From a virus, in IMG/VR virus record IMGVR_UViG_3300046477_000190, positions 1 through 44,830 of that record: DNA of 44,830 nt; one strand, written 5' to 3'. Under the pieces are notes generated by a model, which was given only the letters and a program-made list of their open reading frames with translations, made no database searches and was not told where the DNA came from. The translations under genes and the position numbers were made by a program. This document shows positions 1 through 7,975 of the stretch, one piece after another; positions within the stretch are counted from its first letter, which is position 1; every line of letters starts with the position of its first letter.

Positions 1-39
1 GTGGCCTTCCAGCGAAAGAACCACAAGCAGGCAGCCTAA
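1..39 (+). CDS. 3' end of the 44143-44676 gene (partial duplicate)
   Basis: Twelve codons and a TAA stop, identical to the last codons of the gene at 44143-44676. The fragment is present because the window repeats its own beginning, so it is not a separate gene. On a closed map it is the end of the last gene and is followed by the structured gap at 40-275. Confidence 0.9.
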   Translation: MAFQRKNHKQAA

Positions 40-193
40 CCAAAACTTTCAAATAGGGGATCTGCGAGGGTTTGGTAGAGGGGTCTCCTGAACCCTACTC
101 CGGATGCAGATCTTAAACGACAGCCGTTATCAGGTCCTGAACCAGAAGTAGCGAATTAGCGTCCTCCCCCCGGCGCTGGCCGAACGCCACATC
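1..193. repeat. Terminal overlap, left copy
   Basis: Bases 1-193 are the same as 44638-44830 except at one site: G at 66, A at 44703. The offset is 44,637, which gives the unit length. This is either the overlap of a circular assembly or a short direct terminal repeat. The sequence alone cannot tell these apart. The mismatch suggests a mixed population or a read error. Confidence 0.95.
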
Positions 194-275
194 AGCCCCC
201 AAGGCGATCCGCCCTCTACAGCTGTCAGGATACATGTGCCCTATACCTAACTGAAAAAAAACGATAAGGAGAAAC
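40..275 (+). other. Intergenic stretch with a long imperfect hairpin
   Basis: No plausible gene lies here. A 7-bp stem GATCTGC (59-65) / GCAGATC (106-112) encloses a second stem GGGTT (68-72) / AACCC (91-95). The 18-base apical loop contains AGGGGTCTC (79-87), the reverse complement of the conserved GAGACCCCT seen after the six phage promoters. The variable base 66 (G here, A at 44703) faces T105, so both alleles keep a pair (G-U or A-U). No T-run follows, so it is not an obvious terminator. The first part looks loosely tRNA-like but lacks a T arm. It may be a small RNA or processed 3' UTR, by inference only. Confidence 0.45.
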
Positions 276-533
276 ATGCCCGCCACCCCGATGGACGAGG
301 TCCCCGGAAGCACCGGAAACGACGTCGTCACCGACTACCAGTTCGACAACCTGTTCGACGGCCAGCCGCTCGACGTCAAGGCCTACCTGAACACGCCCGG
401 CAACATGGGCGACACCACCCAGGTCATCATCAACTGGCAGACGGCCGCCGCGCCGTGGGCCGGCACGAAGCAGTACGCGACCGACTACCTCGGCAACTGG
501 GACGTGATCTACCCGGACCTCGCGGGACAGTGA
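276..533 (+). CDS. Small hypothetical protein, 85 aa
   Basis: Starts at ATG 276 behind a clear AAGGAG ribosome site. The protein is acidic and soluble, with no membrane segment and no motif I recognise. Its stop overlaps the next start (TGATG at 531-535), so the two are translationally coupled. It is the first gene after the structured gap and is probably co-transcribed with the following small gene. Function unknown. Confidence 0.75.
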   Translation: MPATPMDEVPGSTGNDVVTDYQFDNLFDGQPLDVKAYLNTPGNMGDTTQVIINWQTAAAPWAGTKQYATDYLGNWDVIYPDLAGQ

Positions 534-712
534 TGTACTTCGACGCGGTGCTGGACTTCGATATGGAGCCGCTCTTCAACGGTACTCCGGCGGAGACCAA
601 GAACTGGATCGCCGACAACGCTTACGAATTGACTCGTAGACATCCGAAGGCTCGGGTCTGCATCGGTCGAACCTTAGCGATGGTAGAGATCGACGAGTAC
701 ATGAAGCGGTAG
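533..712 (+). CDS. Small hypothetical protein, 59 aa
   Basis: ATG 533 overlaps the TGA of the previous gene, indicating coupled translation; a GTG at 530 is an alternative. The product is a short soluble protein with mixed charge and no recognisable domain. Its stop at 712 abuts the TCGC element of the promoter at 713-747, so it ends an upstream transcription unit. An upstream extension in the same frame overlaps the previous gene entirely and was rejected. Confidence 0.6.
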   Translation: MYFDAVLDFDMEPLFNGTPAETKNWIADNAYELTRRHPKARVCIGRTLAMVEIDEYMKR

Positions 713-747
713 TCGCAGGAAAAACGGGGCCTATAATGAGACCCCTA
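713..747 (+). promoter_or_regulatory. Phage promoter P1 (TCGC-N15-TATAAT-GAGACCCCTA)
   Basis: TCGC at 713-716 and a perfect -10 TATAAT at 732-737 lie exactly 19 bases apart (start to start), followed by GAGACCCCTACC. The same arrangement occurs five more times at 40-42 kb. GGGG and CCCC flank the -10 here. No TTGACA-type -35 is visible, so TCGC at about -31 may replace it. The leader to the ATG at 764 is very short and includes the ribosome site GAAAGG. Confidence 0.85.
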
Positions 748-763
748 CCGAAAGGCTACCACC

Positions 764-901
764 ATGAACCCCAAGCTCACAAAGATGCTCGTCAAGGGCG
801 CTCTTGGATTTGCAATCTCCGCCGCGATCGGCTACACGATCAAAATGGAGAAGCAGATCGAAGAGCGCATCGACGAACACTTCGAAAGCAAGATCGACTG
901 A
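764..901 (+). CDS. Single-pass membrane microprotein, 45 aa
   Basis: ATG 764 lies eight bases after GAAAGG and just downstream of promoter P1. The protein has a short basic N-terminus, one hydrophobic segment at about residues 12-27 and a charged helical C-terminus rich in E, K and D. It resembles the products of the cassettes at 40-42 kb in size and layout: promoter, tiny membrane ORF, hairpin. A hairpin follows at 933-949. Function unknown; membrane insertion is predicted from hydrophobicity alone. Confidence 0.75.
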   Translation: MNPKLTKMLVKGALGFAISAAIGYTIKMEKQIEERIDEHFESKID

Positions 902-932
902 CGAAAACCCGCCGTACCAGCCAAAACTGATC

Positions 933-960
933 GTCCATTCTACATGGACTTTTAGTTTTA
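933..960 (+). terminator. Hairpin terminator after the P1 cassette
   Basis: GTCCAT (933-938) pairs with ATGGAC (944-949) around a five-base loop. A T-rich tail follows (TTTTAGTTTTA). It closes the transcription unit that begins at promoter P1. Confidence 0.7.
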
Positions 961-977
961 CTCTTTTGAAGGTAGAC

Positions 978-1613
978 GTGGAAGAATTCCCCAGTAACAG
1001 CCATTCGCCGAAGCCTCCGGTCGAGGATAAGGTGACCGAGAAGCGCGTCCAGAAGGTAGTCGAGGGGAAAGTCACCCGTCGAAAGAAGCCGCTGGGTACG
1101 CGAGTAAGAGAGATGTTCCTCGCGGACGCCGATGGAAGCGTAGTCGACTACGTTTTCGGCGAGGTGCTCATCCCTGCACTGAAAGACATGATGACTGATG
1201 CCGTCAGTCAGGGTTTCGAGCGCATGATCTACGGCGAGACACGGTCGAACAACCGTCGCGCACGCCCGACTTCCAGTGCGTTCAGCAGCAATCCCAATCG
1301 TGTCGCGTACAACCAGTACTCGTCCGCCAACCAGCGTCGAGACGAGCGTCCATCACCTCGTCGACGAGCTTCTCACGACTTCGACCAGGTGATACTTGGT
1401 AGTCGTGCCGAAGCGATCGACGTCATCGAGAGTCTTCGTGACATCATCGGAAAGTACGAGGTCGTGAGCGTCCAGGACCTGTACGAGATGATCGGCGAGG
1501 AGTTCCACCACACCGACTCCAAGTGGGGATGGACGGACTTGACTGACGCCATGCCCCGACGAGTCTCCAACGGATACCTGCTCGAGCTTCCCAAGACCGA
1601 GCCCATCGATTAG
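978..1613 (+). CDS. Conserved phage protein of unknown function, 211 aa
   Basis: I chose GTG 978 because GAAGG lies six bases upstream and the reading frame 5' of it runs through the terminator and the P1 gene. The protein starts EEFPSNSHSP, followed by a K/R-rich stretch, a conserved amphipathic block (about residues 45-90, including DVxxPALKD-like sequence and a YGE motif), and a basic, serine-rich low-complexity middle. Proteins with this N-terminal layout are common among replication-side genes of Gram-positive siphophages, where they stay hypothetical. The basic character would suit nucleic acid binding, which is inference. Confidence 0.8.
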   Translation: MEEFPSNSHSPKPPVEDKVTEKRVQKVVEGKVTRRKKPLGTRVREMFLADADGSVVDYVFGEVLIPALKDMMTDAVSQGFERMIYGETRSNNRRARPTSSAFSSNPNRVAYNQYSSANQRRDERPSPRRRASHDFDQVILGSRAEAIDVIESLRDIIGKYEVVSVQDLYEMIGEEFHHTDSKWGWTDLTDAMPRRVSNGYLLELPKTEPID

Positions 1614-1620
1614 GAGAGAC

Positions 1621-1770
1621 ATGCGCATCGTGTTCGTTCTGGCTGCCGGAATCATCGGCGGTTACGCGCTGCACAGCAAGAAGGACCAGTCCATCGATTC
1701 GCTCGCCACCGGTGCGGTCGACTTCATCACGAAGAACCGGAAGGTCGTACGAGACCGTTTCGGCAAGTAA
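1621..1770 (+). CDS. Membrane microprotein, 49 aa
   Basis: ATG 1621 is preceded by AGGAGA at good spacing. A hydrophobic segment lies at residues 2-17 (RIVFVLAAGIIGGYAL), followed by a basic C-terminal half ending KVVRDRFGK. It sits between the 978 gene and the DUF6353-type membrane gene at 1808 and is probably in the same operon. I do not recognise a family. Confidence 0.7.
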   Translation: MRIVFVLAAGIIGGYALHSKKDQSIDSLATGAVDFITKNRKVVRDRFGK

Positions 1771-1807
1771 GTAACCCGTCCACCCACAAACCACCTAAGG
1801 AGACCCG

Positions 1808-2710
1808 ATGAGCCTCGCGGCCATCAGGAACAAGGTCACAAGCAAGGTCGGACGACAAGTCCTGATCACCAGAAAGAACTCGCCCGCGATCCTGTTCGCC
1901 GCCGGCGTAGTCGGAGTCGGTGCAACCGTCGTCCTCGCCTGCCGTGCCACGCTCAAGATGGAGGAAATCCTCGCCCAGGCCGAGAAGAACAACCTGGAGA
2001 TCGAGGACGCGGAGGCTCTCGAGCACGACCAGTACAACGAGCAGGACGCCAGCAAGGATCGCGCGACAAACCGCATCCAGACCGCCTACAAGATCAGCAA
2101 GCTCTACGCTCCGGCCTTCGCCGTGGGAATCGTCTCCATCGGCGCGCTGACCGGCTCGCACGTGATCCTGTCCCGGCGCAACATCGCAGTCACGGCGGCC
2201 TACGCGGCGGTCGACAAGGCCTTCCGCGAGTACCGCGGGAGGGTCGTCGACGAGCTCGGACGGGACAAGGACGAGGAGTTTCGCTACGGGACGACTGAGC
2301 GTGAGATCGCGGTGGACACAGACCAGGGTGTCGCGGTCAAGACCGTGAAGGTCGTGAACAAGAAGAACAAGGAGGATCCGTATTCCTTCCTGTTCGACCG
2401 AGACACGACTCAGAACTGGTCGCCGACCCCGGCGTACAACCTGATGTTCCTGAAGGCCCAGCAGAACTACGCGAACGACCTGCTGAACGGCCGCGGACAC
2501 GTCTTCCTGAACGACGTGCTCGACATGCTGGGGTTCCAGCGAACCAAGGCCGGCGCAGTAACCGGCTGGGTCAAGGGGCACGGAGACGGCTACATCGACT
2601 TCGGAGTCCTCAGCGGCAACACGTACGAAGGCCAGCGCTTCATCAACGGCGACGAGAAGTCCGTCTGGCTGGAGTTCAACGTGGACGGCGTCATCTACGA
2701 TCTGCTCTAG
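1808..2710 (+). CDS. DUF6353-type phage membrane protein, copy 1 (300 aa)
   Basis: ATG 1808 follows AAGGAG. Two hydrophobic segments are visible at about residues 27-45 and 100-120, separated by a charged helix. Between TM2 and residue 150 is the typical block with RRxIAVTAAYA and FREYRGRVV. The C-terminal half is soluble with aromatic residues. The architecture matches the family annotated DUF6353 in actinophages and Gram-positive phages, of unknown role. A shorter paralogue (259 aa) is at 42690-43469 with the same TM spacing and a related FREYKEKVLD block. Duplicated membrane proteins may act on the envelope or on superinfection; this is inference. Confidence 0.8.
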   Translation: MSLAAIRNKVTSKVGRQVLITRKNSPAILFAAGVVGVGATVVLACRATLKMEEILAQAEKNNLEIEDAEALEHDQYNEQDASKDRATNRIQTAYKISKLYAPAFAVGIVSIGALTGSHVILSRRNIAVTAAYAAVDKAFREYRGRVVDELGRDKDEEFRYGTTEREIAVDTDQGVAVKTVKVVNKKNKEDPYSFLFDRDTTQNWSPTPAYNLMFLKAQQNYANDLLNGRGHVFLNDVLDMLGFQRTKAGAVTGWVKGHGDGYIDFGVLSGNTYEGQRFINGDEKSVWLEFNVDGVIYDLL

Positions 2711-2719
2711 GAGGGCGGC

Positions 2720-3496
2720 ATGGACAAGAACATCATCAACGCTGCTGTCCTATCGGCAGTGGGAGGACTCGGTCTCGGCTACGCACTCGGTAGGCGCAGG
2801 AGCTCGCGTGCGTTCGATAAGGCCGTGGCTGAGTCTTCCGAGGAGTACCGAGAGCATTTCCTTCGAGAGCGTACGGAGCTGGAAGAGCGCATCCTTGATC
2901 AGGAAACCGTGTATGAGAAGAAGCTCACGGAGTTCTCCATCGTGGCCGCGGACGCAACCAATGCCCTGACGGCCTACCGAGGTGAGCAGGATCTTATCCA
3001 GGCCGCCGACGAAATTTCTCAGAGGGAGTCGATGTTGACGGCTGAGGAAATGGACTACGACAAGACCGAGGACGAGGGACTGACTCCGGACCCCGAGCCG
3101 GTTCCTCAGCTGGAGGCTCCGTGGCAGCCGGATCCTCGCAACGCCCCCAGTCCAATGCGAAAGCCGACTCCGCCGAAGCCCAAACCACGGGAGCCGTACG
3201 TGGACAAGAGCAAGCCGTACGTCGTCCCGGTCCAAGAGTTCCTGGAGAACGAGAGCAACTGGTCGCAGTCTACCCTCACCTACTACGAGGGAGACGACAC
3301 GCTGGCGGACGACAAAGACGCGATCATGGACGACCGCAGTCGGCTGGTACTCGTCGGTACGAACCTCAGCGACTTCGGGAAGCTCTCGGACAGCGAGAAT
3401 TCGGTGTACATCAAGAACGAGAAGATGATGCTGTACATCGAGGTCGTCAAGAGCGAGGGTAAGTACTCCGAAGAGGTCGCAGGGCTTGGTGGATAG
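2720..3496 (+). CDS. Membrane-anchored conserved phage protein, 258 aa
   Basis: ATG 2720 lies behind a strong AGGAGGG site, nine bases after the previous stop. Layout: one N-terminal membrane segment (about 5-24, ending in RRR), a coiled-coil-like charged helix (about 30-110), a proline-rich linker (about 122-160), and a C-terminal domain starting KPYVVPVQEF with LTYYEGDDTLADD and DFGKLSDSENSVYIKNEK. That C-terminal domain recurs in phage membrane proteins next to DUF6353 genes. The cytoplasmic domain could recruit a partner to the membrane (inference). Function unknown. Confidence 0.8.
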   Translation: MDKNIINAAVLSAVGGLGLGYALGRRRSSRAFDKAVAESSEEYREHFLRERTELEERILDQETVYEKKLTEFSIVAADATNALTAYRGEQDLIQAADEISQRESMLTAEEMDYDKTEDEGLTPDPEPVPQLEAPWQPDPRNAPSPMRKPTPPKPKPREPYVDKSKPYVVPVQEFLENESNWSQSTLTYYEGDDTLADDKDAIMDDRSRLVLVGTNLSDFGKLSDSENSVYIKNEKMMLYIEVVKSEGKYSEEVAGLGG

Positions 3497-3498
3497 GA

Positions 3499-4032
3499 AT
3501 GAACGCCAAGCCACTTGACGAACTGTACTTCATCTGGCTGTATCGTCAAGTCGCTAATCCCGATGTCGCAGATCCCGCATTCACGTACTGGAAACTGCTG
3601 AAGGAACTCTACACGAAGGAGTTCGTCTGGCTGGTTCCGAACGACGACAATCGTATCGTGGATGGTAAGGAACTGCGGGTCGAGTTCATTCAAGACGAAG
3701 GTCTCACCGAGGTGGATCTAGACTGGATCGAGCTCGGTTGCTCCATGTTCGAATTGATGGTGGGGTTGTCTCGACGTCTCTCGTTTGAGGCCGAAGGAGA
3801 ACCCCACTATTGGTTCTGGAACATGATGGAAAACATCGGACTGCAGAAATACAGCGACGAACGGCGGTTAGCCAGAATACACATAAACAAAGTGCTTGAT
3901 CGGGTGATCTTCCGAACGTACGACCCCGACGGAAGAGGCGGGTTATTCCCTCTGAATCACTCGACACAAGATCAACGAAACGTGGAGCTCTGGTACCAGC
4001 TCAGCGCATATGTTCTGGAGCAAAGCGAATAG
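3499..4032 (+). CDS. Conserved phage protein, 177 aa
   Basis: ATG 3499 sits two bases after the previous stop, with TAGGA upstream. The sequence contains patterns conserved in siphophages of Gram-positive hosts: FVWLVPNDDNR, ELGCSMFELMVGLSRRLSFEAEGEP, YWFWNMMENIGL and a C-terminal LDRVIFRTYDPDGRGGLFPL. It is soluble, acidic and rich in tryptophan. It lies directly upstream of the replication fusion gene in the same operon. No catalytic motif is recognised, so the role is unknown. Confidence 0.8.
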   Translation: MNAKPLDELYFIWLYRQVANPDVADPAFTYWKLLKELYTKEFVWLVPNDDNRIVDGKELRVEFIQDEGLTEVDLDWIELGCSMFELMVGLSRRLSFEAEGEPHYWFWNMMENIGLQKYSDERRLARIHINKVLDRVIFRTYDPDGRGGLFPLNHSTQDQRNVELWYQLSAYVLEQSE

Positions 4033-4046
4033 TGAACGGAGGATAG

Positions 4047-7000
4047 ATGGACTTCTTTCAAATCAACACGAAGGAGGCTCGGGGTGGTGTTCTAGAGGTA
4101 TTTCCCGACTTCACCGTGGGCCGATCCAAGGACCTCATGGTCCAGGGTCAATCGTTCTATGCGATCTGGGATGAGGAAAAGGGACTCTGGTCTCGGGACG
4201 AGTATGACGTCACTCGTCTCGTGGACGAGTTCGTTCTCAACCACGTAAAGGGTATGCAGGCCGACGGTCTTTCGTGTAACGCAAAGCTCCTCCGTTCGTA
4301 CGGCACCAACGGCTGGAACCAGTTCCGCAAGTTCATGAAGAACGTCAGCGACAATTCACATCCGCTGGATACGAAGGTGACGTTCGCCAACACCGAAGTC
4401 AAGAAGACCGATTACGCGAGTCGTAGGCTTAAGTACAATCTCGAGCCAGGTCCTCACCCCGCCTGGACCGAGATCACCACCACACTATATTCGGACGAGG
4501 AACGAGCGAAGTTCGAATGGGCCATCGGGGCCATCATCGCAGGGGATTCCAGGAAGCTTCAGAAGTTCCTGGTGTTCTACGGCCCCGGTGGCAGTGGTAA
4601 GTCCACCATCATGAACGTCATCGCGAAGCTTTTCGGAGGGCTAGTGCGCGATGGTGGATATTGCGCCATGTTCGATGCCAAGGCTCTAACGGGGAACAAC
4701 GGCTCTTTCGCCATGGAGTCCTTCAAGGACAACCCTCTTGTTGCGATCCAGCAGGATGGTGATCTGTCGAAGATCGAGGACAATACCAAGCTGAACTCGA
4801 TCGTGTCTCACGAGGACATGCGGATCAACGAGAAGTACAAGGCGACCTACGACTCCAGGATCAACGCCTTCCTGTTCATGGGTACCAACAATCCGGTGAA
4901 GATCACCGATGCCAAGTCGGGATTGATCCGAAGGCTCATCGACGTTGTCCCCTCGGGGAAAACTCTCCCTGTCAAAAGGTACAACCTCCTGGTGGAGAAG
5001 ATGGATTTCGAGCTGGGCGCAATCGCAGCCCACTGCCTCGAGGTCTATCGCTCCATGGGGAGAAACTACTACAACGGATATCGTCCGGTCGAGATGATGT
5101 TCGAGACGAACGTGTTCTTCAACTACATCGAAGCCTACTTCGACATCTTCAAGTCGCAGGACGGCGCGACTCTCAAGCAGGCTTACACTCTCTACAAGGA
5201 GTACTGCGAAGAGTCCTCGATCGAGTTCAAGCTCCCCATGTACAAGTTCCGTACGGAGTTCAAGAACTACTTCGAGGAGTTCCACGACAGAATAGTCCTC
5301 GACGGAGTAACCGCACGAAGCTACTTCAAGGGTTTCAAAGCCAAGCAGTACAAGACGACGTCGGCAGATGACGACAAGACTTTCTCTTTGGTCTTGGATG
5401 AAACCACTTCGCTGTTCGACGAAGTCTACGCGGAGTTGCCGGCGCAGTACGGAAACTCGAACGAGACCCCTGTGAAGTATTGGACTGATGAAGAACGATT
5501 GATCAAGGGTGTCATGAAGAAGCCACAGCCCAATCAAGTGGTGGACACGACATTGAGTTCGATCGATACGTCCGTGCTGCATTTTGTCAAGGTTCCGGAA
5601 AACCACATCGTCATCGACTTCGACTTGAAGGACGACAATGGCGAGAAATCCCTTGAGAGGAATCTCGAGGCAGCTAGTGCCTGGCCCGCTACCTATGCCG
5701 AGCTCAGCAAGTCGGGAGGAGGTGTCCACCTTCATTACATCTATGACGGGGGTGACGCCTCTGAGCTGGCAGCTGAATATGCTGATGGAATTGAGATCAA
5801 AAGGTTTGGCGGAGGAAGTTCTCTCCGTCGGCGGCTCACTCATTGTAATGCCGTCCCGGTCTCGACGATCAGTAGCGGCCTACCGTTTAAGGAAAGGAGC
5901 ACGGTGCTTGAGACGAAGGTTCTCCAAAGCGAGAAGAGCCTCAGGGAGCTGATCGCACGAAATCTGCGAAAGGAGATTCATCCCGGCACCAAACCGTCCA
6001 TCGACTTCATCTGGAAGATCCTGGACGACGCCAACAAGTCCGGCATGGTCTACGACGTGACCGATCTGCGTCCGCGGATGATGGCCTTCGCCAACAACAG
6101 CAGCAACCAGGCTCTGATCTGCCTCAAGACGGTTCAGAAGATGAAGTTCGCCTCCGAGGTCAAGCTCGAGGACCTCAACAAGAACCATGAGGTCTTCGTC
6201 AAGGACCCGCGTTTCGTGTTCTTTGACGTCGAGGTCTATCCGAACCTGTTCATTATCTGCTGGAAGTATGCGGGTAGTGATACTGTCGTTCGTATGATCA
6301 ACCCGTCTGCGACTGAAGTGGAGCAGCTGTTCCAGTTCAGGCTGATCGGCTTCAACAACCGGCGGTACGACAACCATATCCTGTGGGGCGCGTTCATGGG
6401 ATACAACAACATCCAACTGTACGAGCTCTCCAAGAAGATCATCGACGGCAACCCGAATGCCATGTTCGGCGAGGCGTACAACTTGTCTTACGCGGACATC
6501 TACGACTTCAGCACCAAGAAGCAGGGTCTGAAGAAGTTCATGATCGAGCTCGGTCTCCATCATATGGAGATGGATCTGCCGTGGGATGAGCCCGTGGATC
6601 CGGCACACTGGCCTCGCGTGGGCGACTACTGTGTAAACGACGTTCTTGGCACGGAAGCCACGTTCAACGCCCGCAAGGGCGACTACATCGCCCGCAAGAT
6701 CCTGGCGGAACTGAGTGGTCTGACACCCAACGACACGACCCAGAAGCATACCGCGACCATCATCTTCGGCAAGGATCGCCGGCCGCAGGACAAGTTCATC
6801 TACACGGACTTGAGTCAGGAATTTCCGGGGTACATCTATGACTTCGGAAAGAGCACATATCGGGATGAAGTCGTCGGCGAAGGTGGTTACGTCTACGCCG
6901 AACCGGGCATGTACGAGAACGTCGTACTGCTGGACATCGCTTCGATGCACCCGACGTCGATCGAAAACCTCCAGGTCTTCGGTGAGTACACCGGCAAGTT

Positions 7001-7943
7001 CTCCGAGCTGAAAAATGCGAGGATCGCGATCAAGCGGGGGCAGTTCGACGAGGCCCGAAAAATGCTCGGTGGGAATCTCGCCCCATACCTCGAGGACGAG
7101 ACCGACACGGTGGGTCTGAAGGCGCTGTCGGACGCGCTGAAGATCGCTATCAACATCGTCTACGGCCTCACCTCGGCCAAGTTCGACAACCCGTTCCGAG
7201 ACCCCCGGAACAAGGACAACATCGTCGCCAAGCGCGGTGCTCTGTTCATGATCGACCTGAAGCACGCAGTACAAGAGCAGGGCTTCCAGGTCGTACATAT
7301 CAAGACGGACTCGGTTAAGATCCCCAACGCCACTCCGGAGATCATCCAGTTCGTCACGGACTTCGGCGCCAAATATGGCTACGAGTTCGAGAACGAGGGC
7401 ACCTACGAGAAGTTCGCTCTCGTGAACGACGCGGTCTATATCGCACGTAAGGAGGGCAAGTGGGACGCGGTCGGTGCACAGTTTCAGCACCCCGTGGTCT
7501 ACAAGGCGCTCTTCAGCGATGAGCCGATCAAGTTCACCGACCTGTGTGAGACCAAGCAGGTCACTCAGGGCGCGATGTACCTCGACTTCAACGAGTCGCT
7601 GGCTACTCCGTCCACCCCGTACAAGGGGATGCACTTCGTCGGTCGTACCGGCATGTTCATCCCTGTGCACAAATCGGCTGGTGGCGCGACTCTCCTCCGC
7701 GTCAAGGACGACAAGACCTATGCAGTAGCCGGAACCAAGGGCTATCTGTGGCTGGAAGCCGAAATGGTCCAAGAGCTCCACCTCGACGAGATCGAGCGTA
7801 TGCGTTTCGAGGACCTCACCGACACGATCGGCGGAGACGGATCCATCACGGATATCGTCAACATCGACTACTTCAACAACCTCGTCAATGACGCGGTCGA
7901 GACTCTGGAGAAGTTCGGCAGCTTCGAGAAATTCGTACAGTAA
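4047..7943 (+). CDS. Helicase-primase-DNA polymerase B fusion, 1298 aa
   Basis: ATG 4047 follows a clear GGAGG site. Four enzyme modules lie in order. (1) D5-like SF3 helicase: Walker A GPGGSGKS (179-186), then a QQDGD-SKIEDNTKLNS block and TNNPVKITDAKSG with an arginine pair. (2) AEP/PrimPol-type primase: D524-F-D526, HLH at 561-563 after SGGG, then EIKRFGGGSSLRRRLT. (3) 3'-5' exonuclease: DVE at 727-729, FNNRRYDN, and a YCVND third motif. (4) Family-B polymerase: D963 in LLDIASMHP, K1032/N1036/Y1039-G in motif B, and KTDS with D1088. Such proteins replicate phage DNA in the cytoplasm; the fusion would supply unwinding, priming, synthesis and proofreading from one chain. All catalytic residues appear present and no frameshift is visible. 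There is no thumb-to-terminus extension of the protein-primed kind. Confidence 0.93.
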   Translation: MDFFQINTKEARGGVLEVFPDFTVGRSKDLMVQGQSFYAIWDEEKGLWSRDEYDVTRLVDEFVLNHVKGMQADGLSCNAKLLRSYGTNGWNQFRKFMKNVSDNSHPLDTKVTFANTEVKKTDYASRRLKYNLEPGPHPAWTEITTTLYSDEERAKFEWAIGAIIAGDSRKLQKFLVFYGPGGSGKSTIMNVIAKLFGGLVRDGGYCAMFDAKALTGNNGSFAMESFKDNPLVAIQQDGDLSKIEDNTKLNSIVSHEDMRINEKYKATYDSRINAFLFMGTNNPVKITDAKSGLIRRLIDVVPSGKTLPVKRYNLLVEKMDFELGAIAAHCLEVYRSMGRNYYNGYRPVEMMFETNVFFNYIEAYFDIFKSQDGATLKQAYTLYKEYCEESSIEFKLPMYKFRTEFKNYFEEFHDRIVLDGVTARSYFKGFKAKQYKTTSADDDKTFSLVLDETTSLFDEVYAELPAQYGNSNETPVKYWTDEERLIKGVMKKPQPNQVVDTTLSSIDTSVLHFVKVPENHIVIDFDLKDDNGEKSLERNLEAASAWPATYAELSKSGGGVHLHYIYDGGDASELAAEYADGIEIKRFGGGSSLRRRLTHCNAVPVSTISSGLPFKERSTVLETKVLQSEKSLRELIARNLRKEIHPGTKPSIDFIWKILDDANKSGMVYDVTDLRPRMMAFANNSSNQALICLKTVQKMKFASEVKLEDLNKNHEVFVKDPRFVFFDVEVYPNLFIICWKYAGSDTVVRMINPSATEVEQLFQFRLIGFNNRRYDNHILWGAFMGYNNIQLYELSKKIIDGNPNAMFGEAYNLSYADIYDFSTKKQGLKKFMIELGLHHMEMDLPWDEPVDPAHWPRVGDYCVNDVLGTEATFNARKGDYIARKILAELSGLTPNDTTQKHTATIIFGKDRRPQDKFIYTDLSQEFPGYIYDFGKSTYRDEVVGEGGYVYAEPGMYENVVLLDIASMHPTSIENLQVFGEYTGKFSELKNARIAIKRGQFDEARKMLGGNLAPYLEDETDTVGLKALSDALKIAINIVYGLTSAKFDNPFRDPRNKDNIVAKRGALFMIDLKHAVQEQGFQVVHIKTDSVKIPNATPEIIQFVTDFGAKYGYEFENEGTYEKFALVNDAVYIARKEGKWDAVGAQFQHPVVYKALFSDEPIKFTDLCETKQVTQGAMYLDFNESLATPSTPYKGMHFVGRTGMFIPVHKSAGGATLLRVKDDKTYAVAGTKGYLWLEAEMVQELHLDEIERMRFEDLTDTIGGDGSITDIVNIDYFNNLVNDAVETLEKFGSFEKFVQ

Positions 7944-7975
7944 GGGCAAAAAGATGCAGTTGAGTGCCCAGTAGC

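Noticed and set aside
57-114. tRNA-like fold (7-bp acceptor-like stem, GGTAGAG D-loop-like sequence, CCT anticodon-like loop)
   Set aside because: Only 40 bases lie between the stem arms, no T arm or TTCRA loop is present, and there is no CCA. A simple imperfect hairpin explains it better.
804-977. N-terminal extension of the 978 gene
   Set aside because: It would run through the P1 cassette gene and its terminator; the sequence there is Ser/Arg-rich shadow and has no ribosome site.
5463-5471. GAGACCCCT in the polymerase gene (also at 43808-43816)
   Set aside because: No TATAAT or TCGC is present upstream; both are coding-sequence chance matches and show that the 9-mer alone is not evidence for a promoter.
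4686-5843. Long open frame on the - strand (385 codons)
   Set aside because: It is antisense to the helicase-primase part of the fusion gene and contains no recognisable domain.
5880-7949. Long open frame on the - strand (689 codons) opposite the polymerase
   Set aside because: It lies entirely opposite the family-B polymerase with its conserved motifs, and all other genes are on the + strand. Long antisense frames arise from the codon bias of the sense gene.
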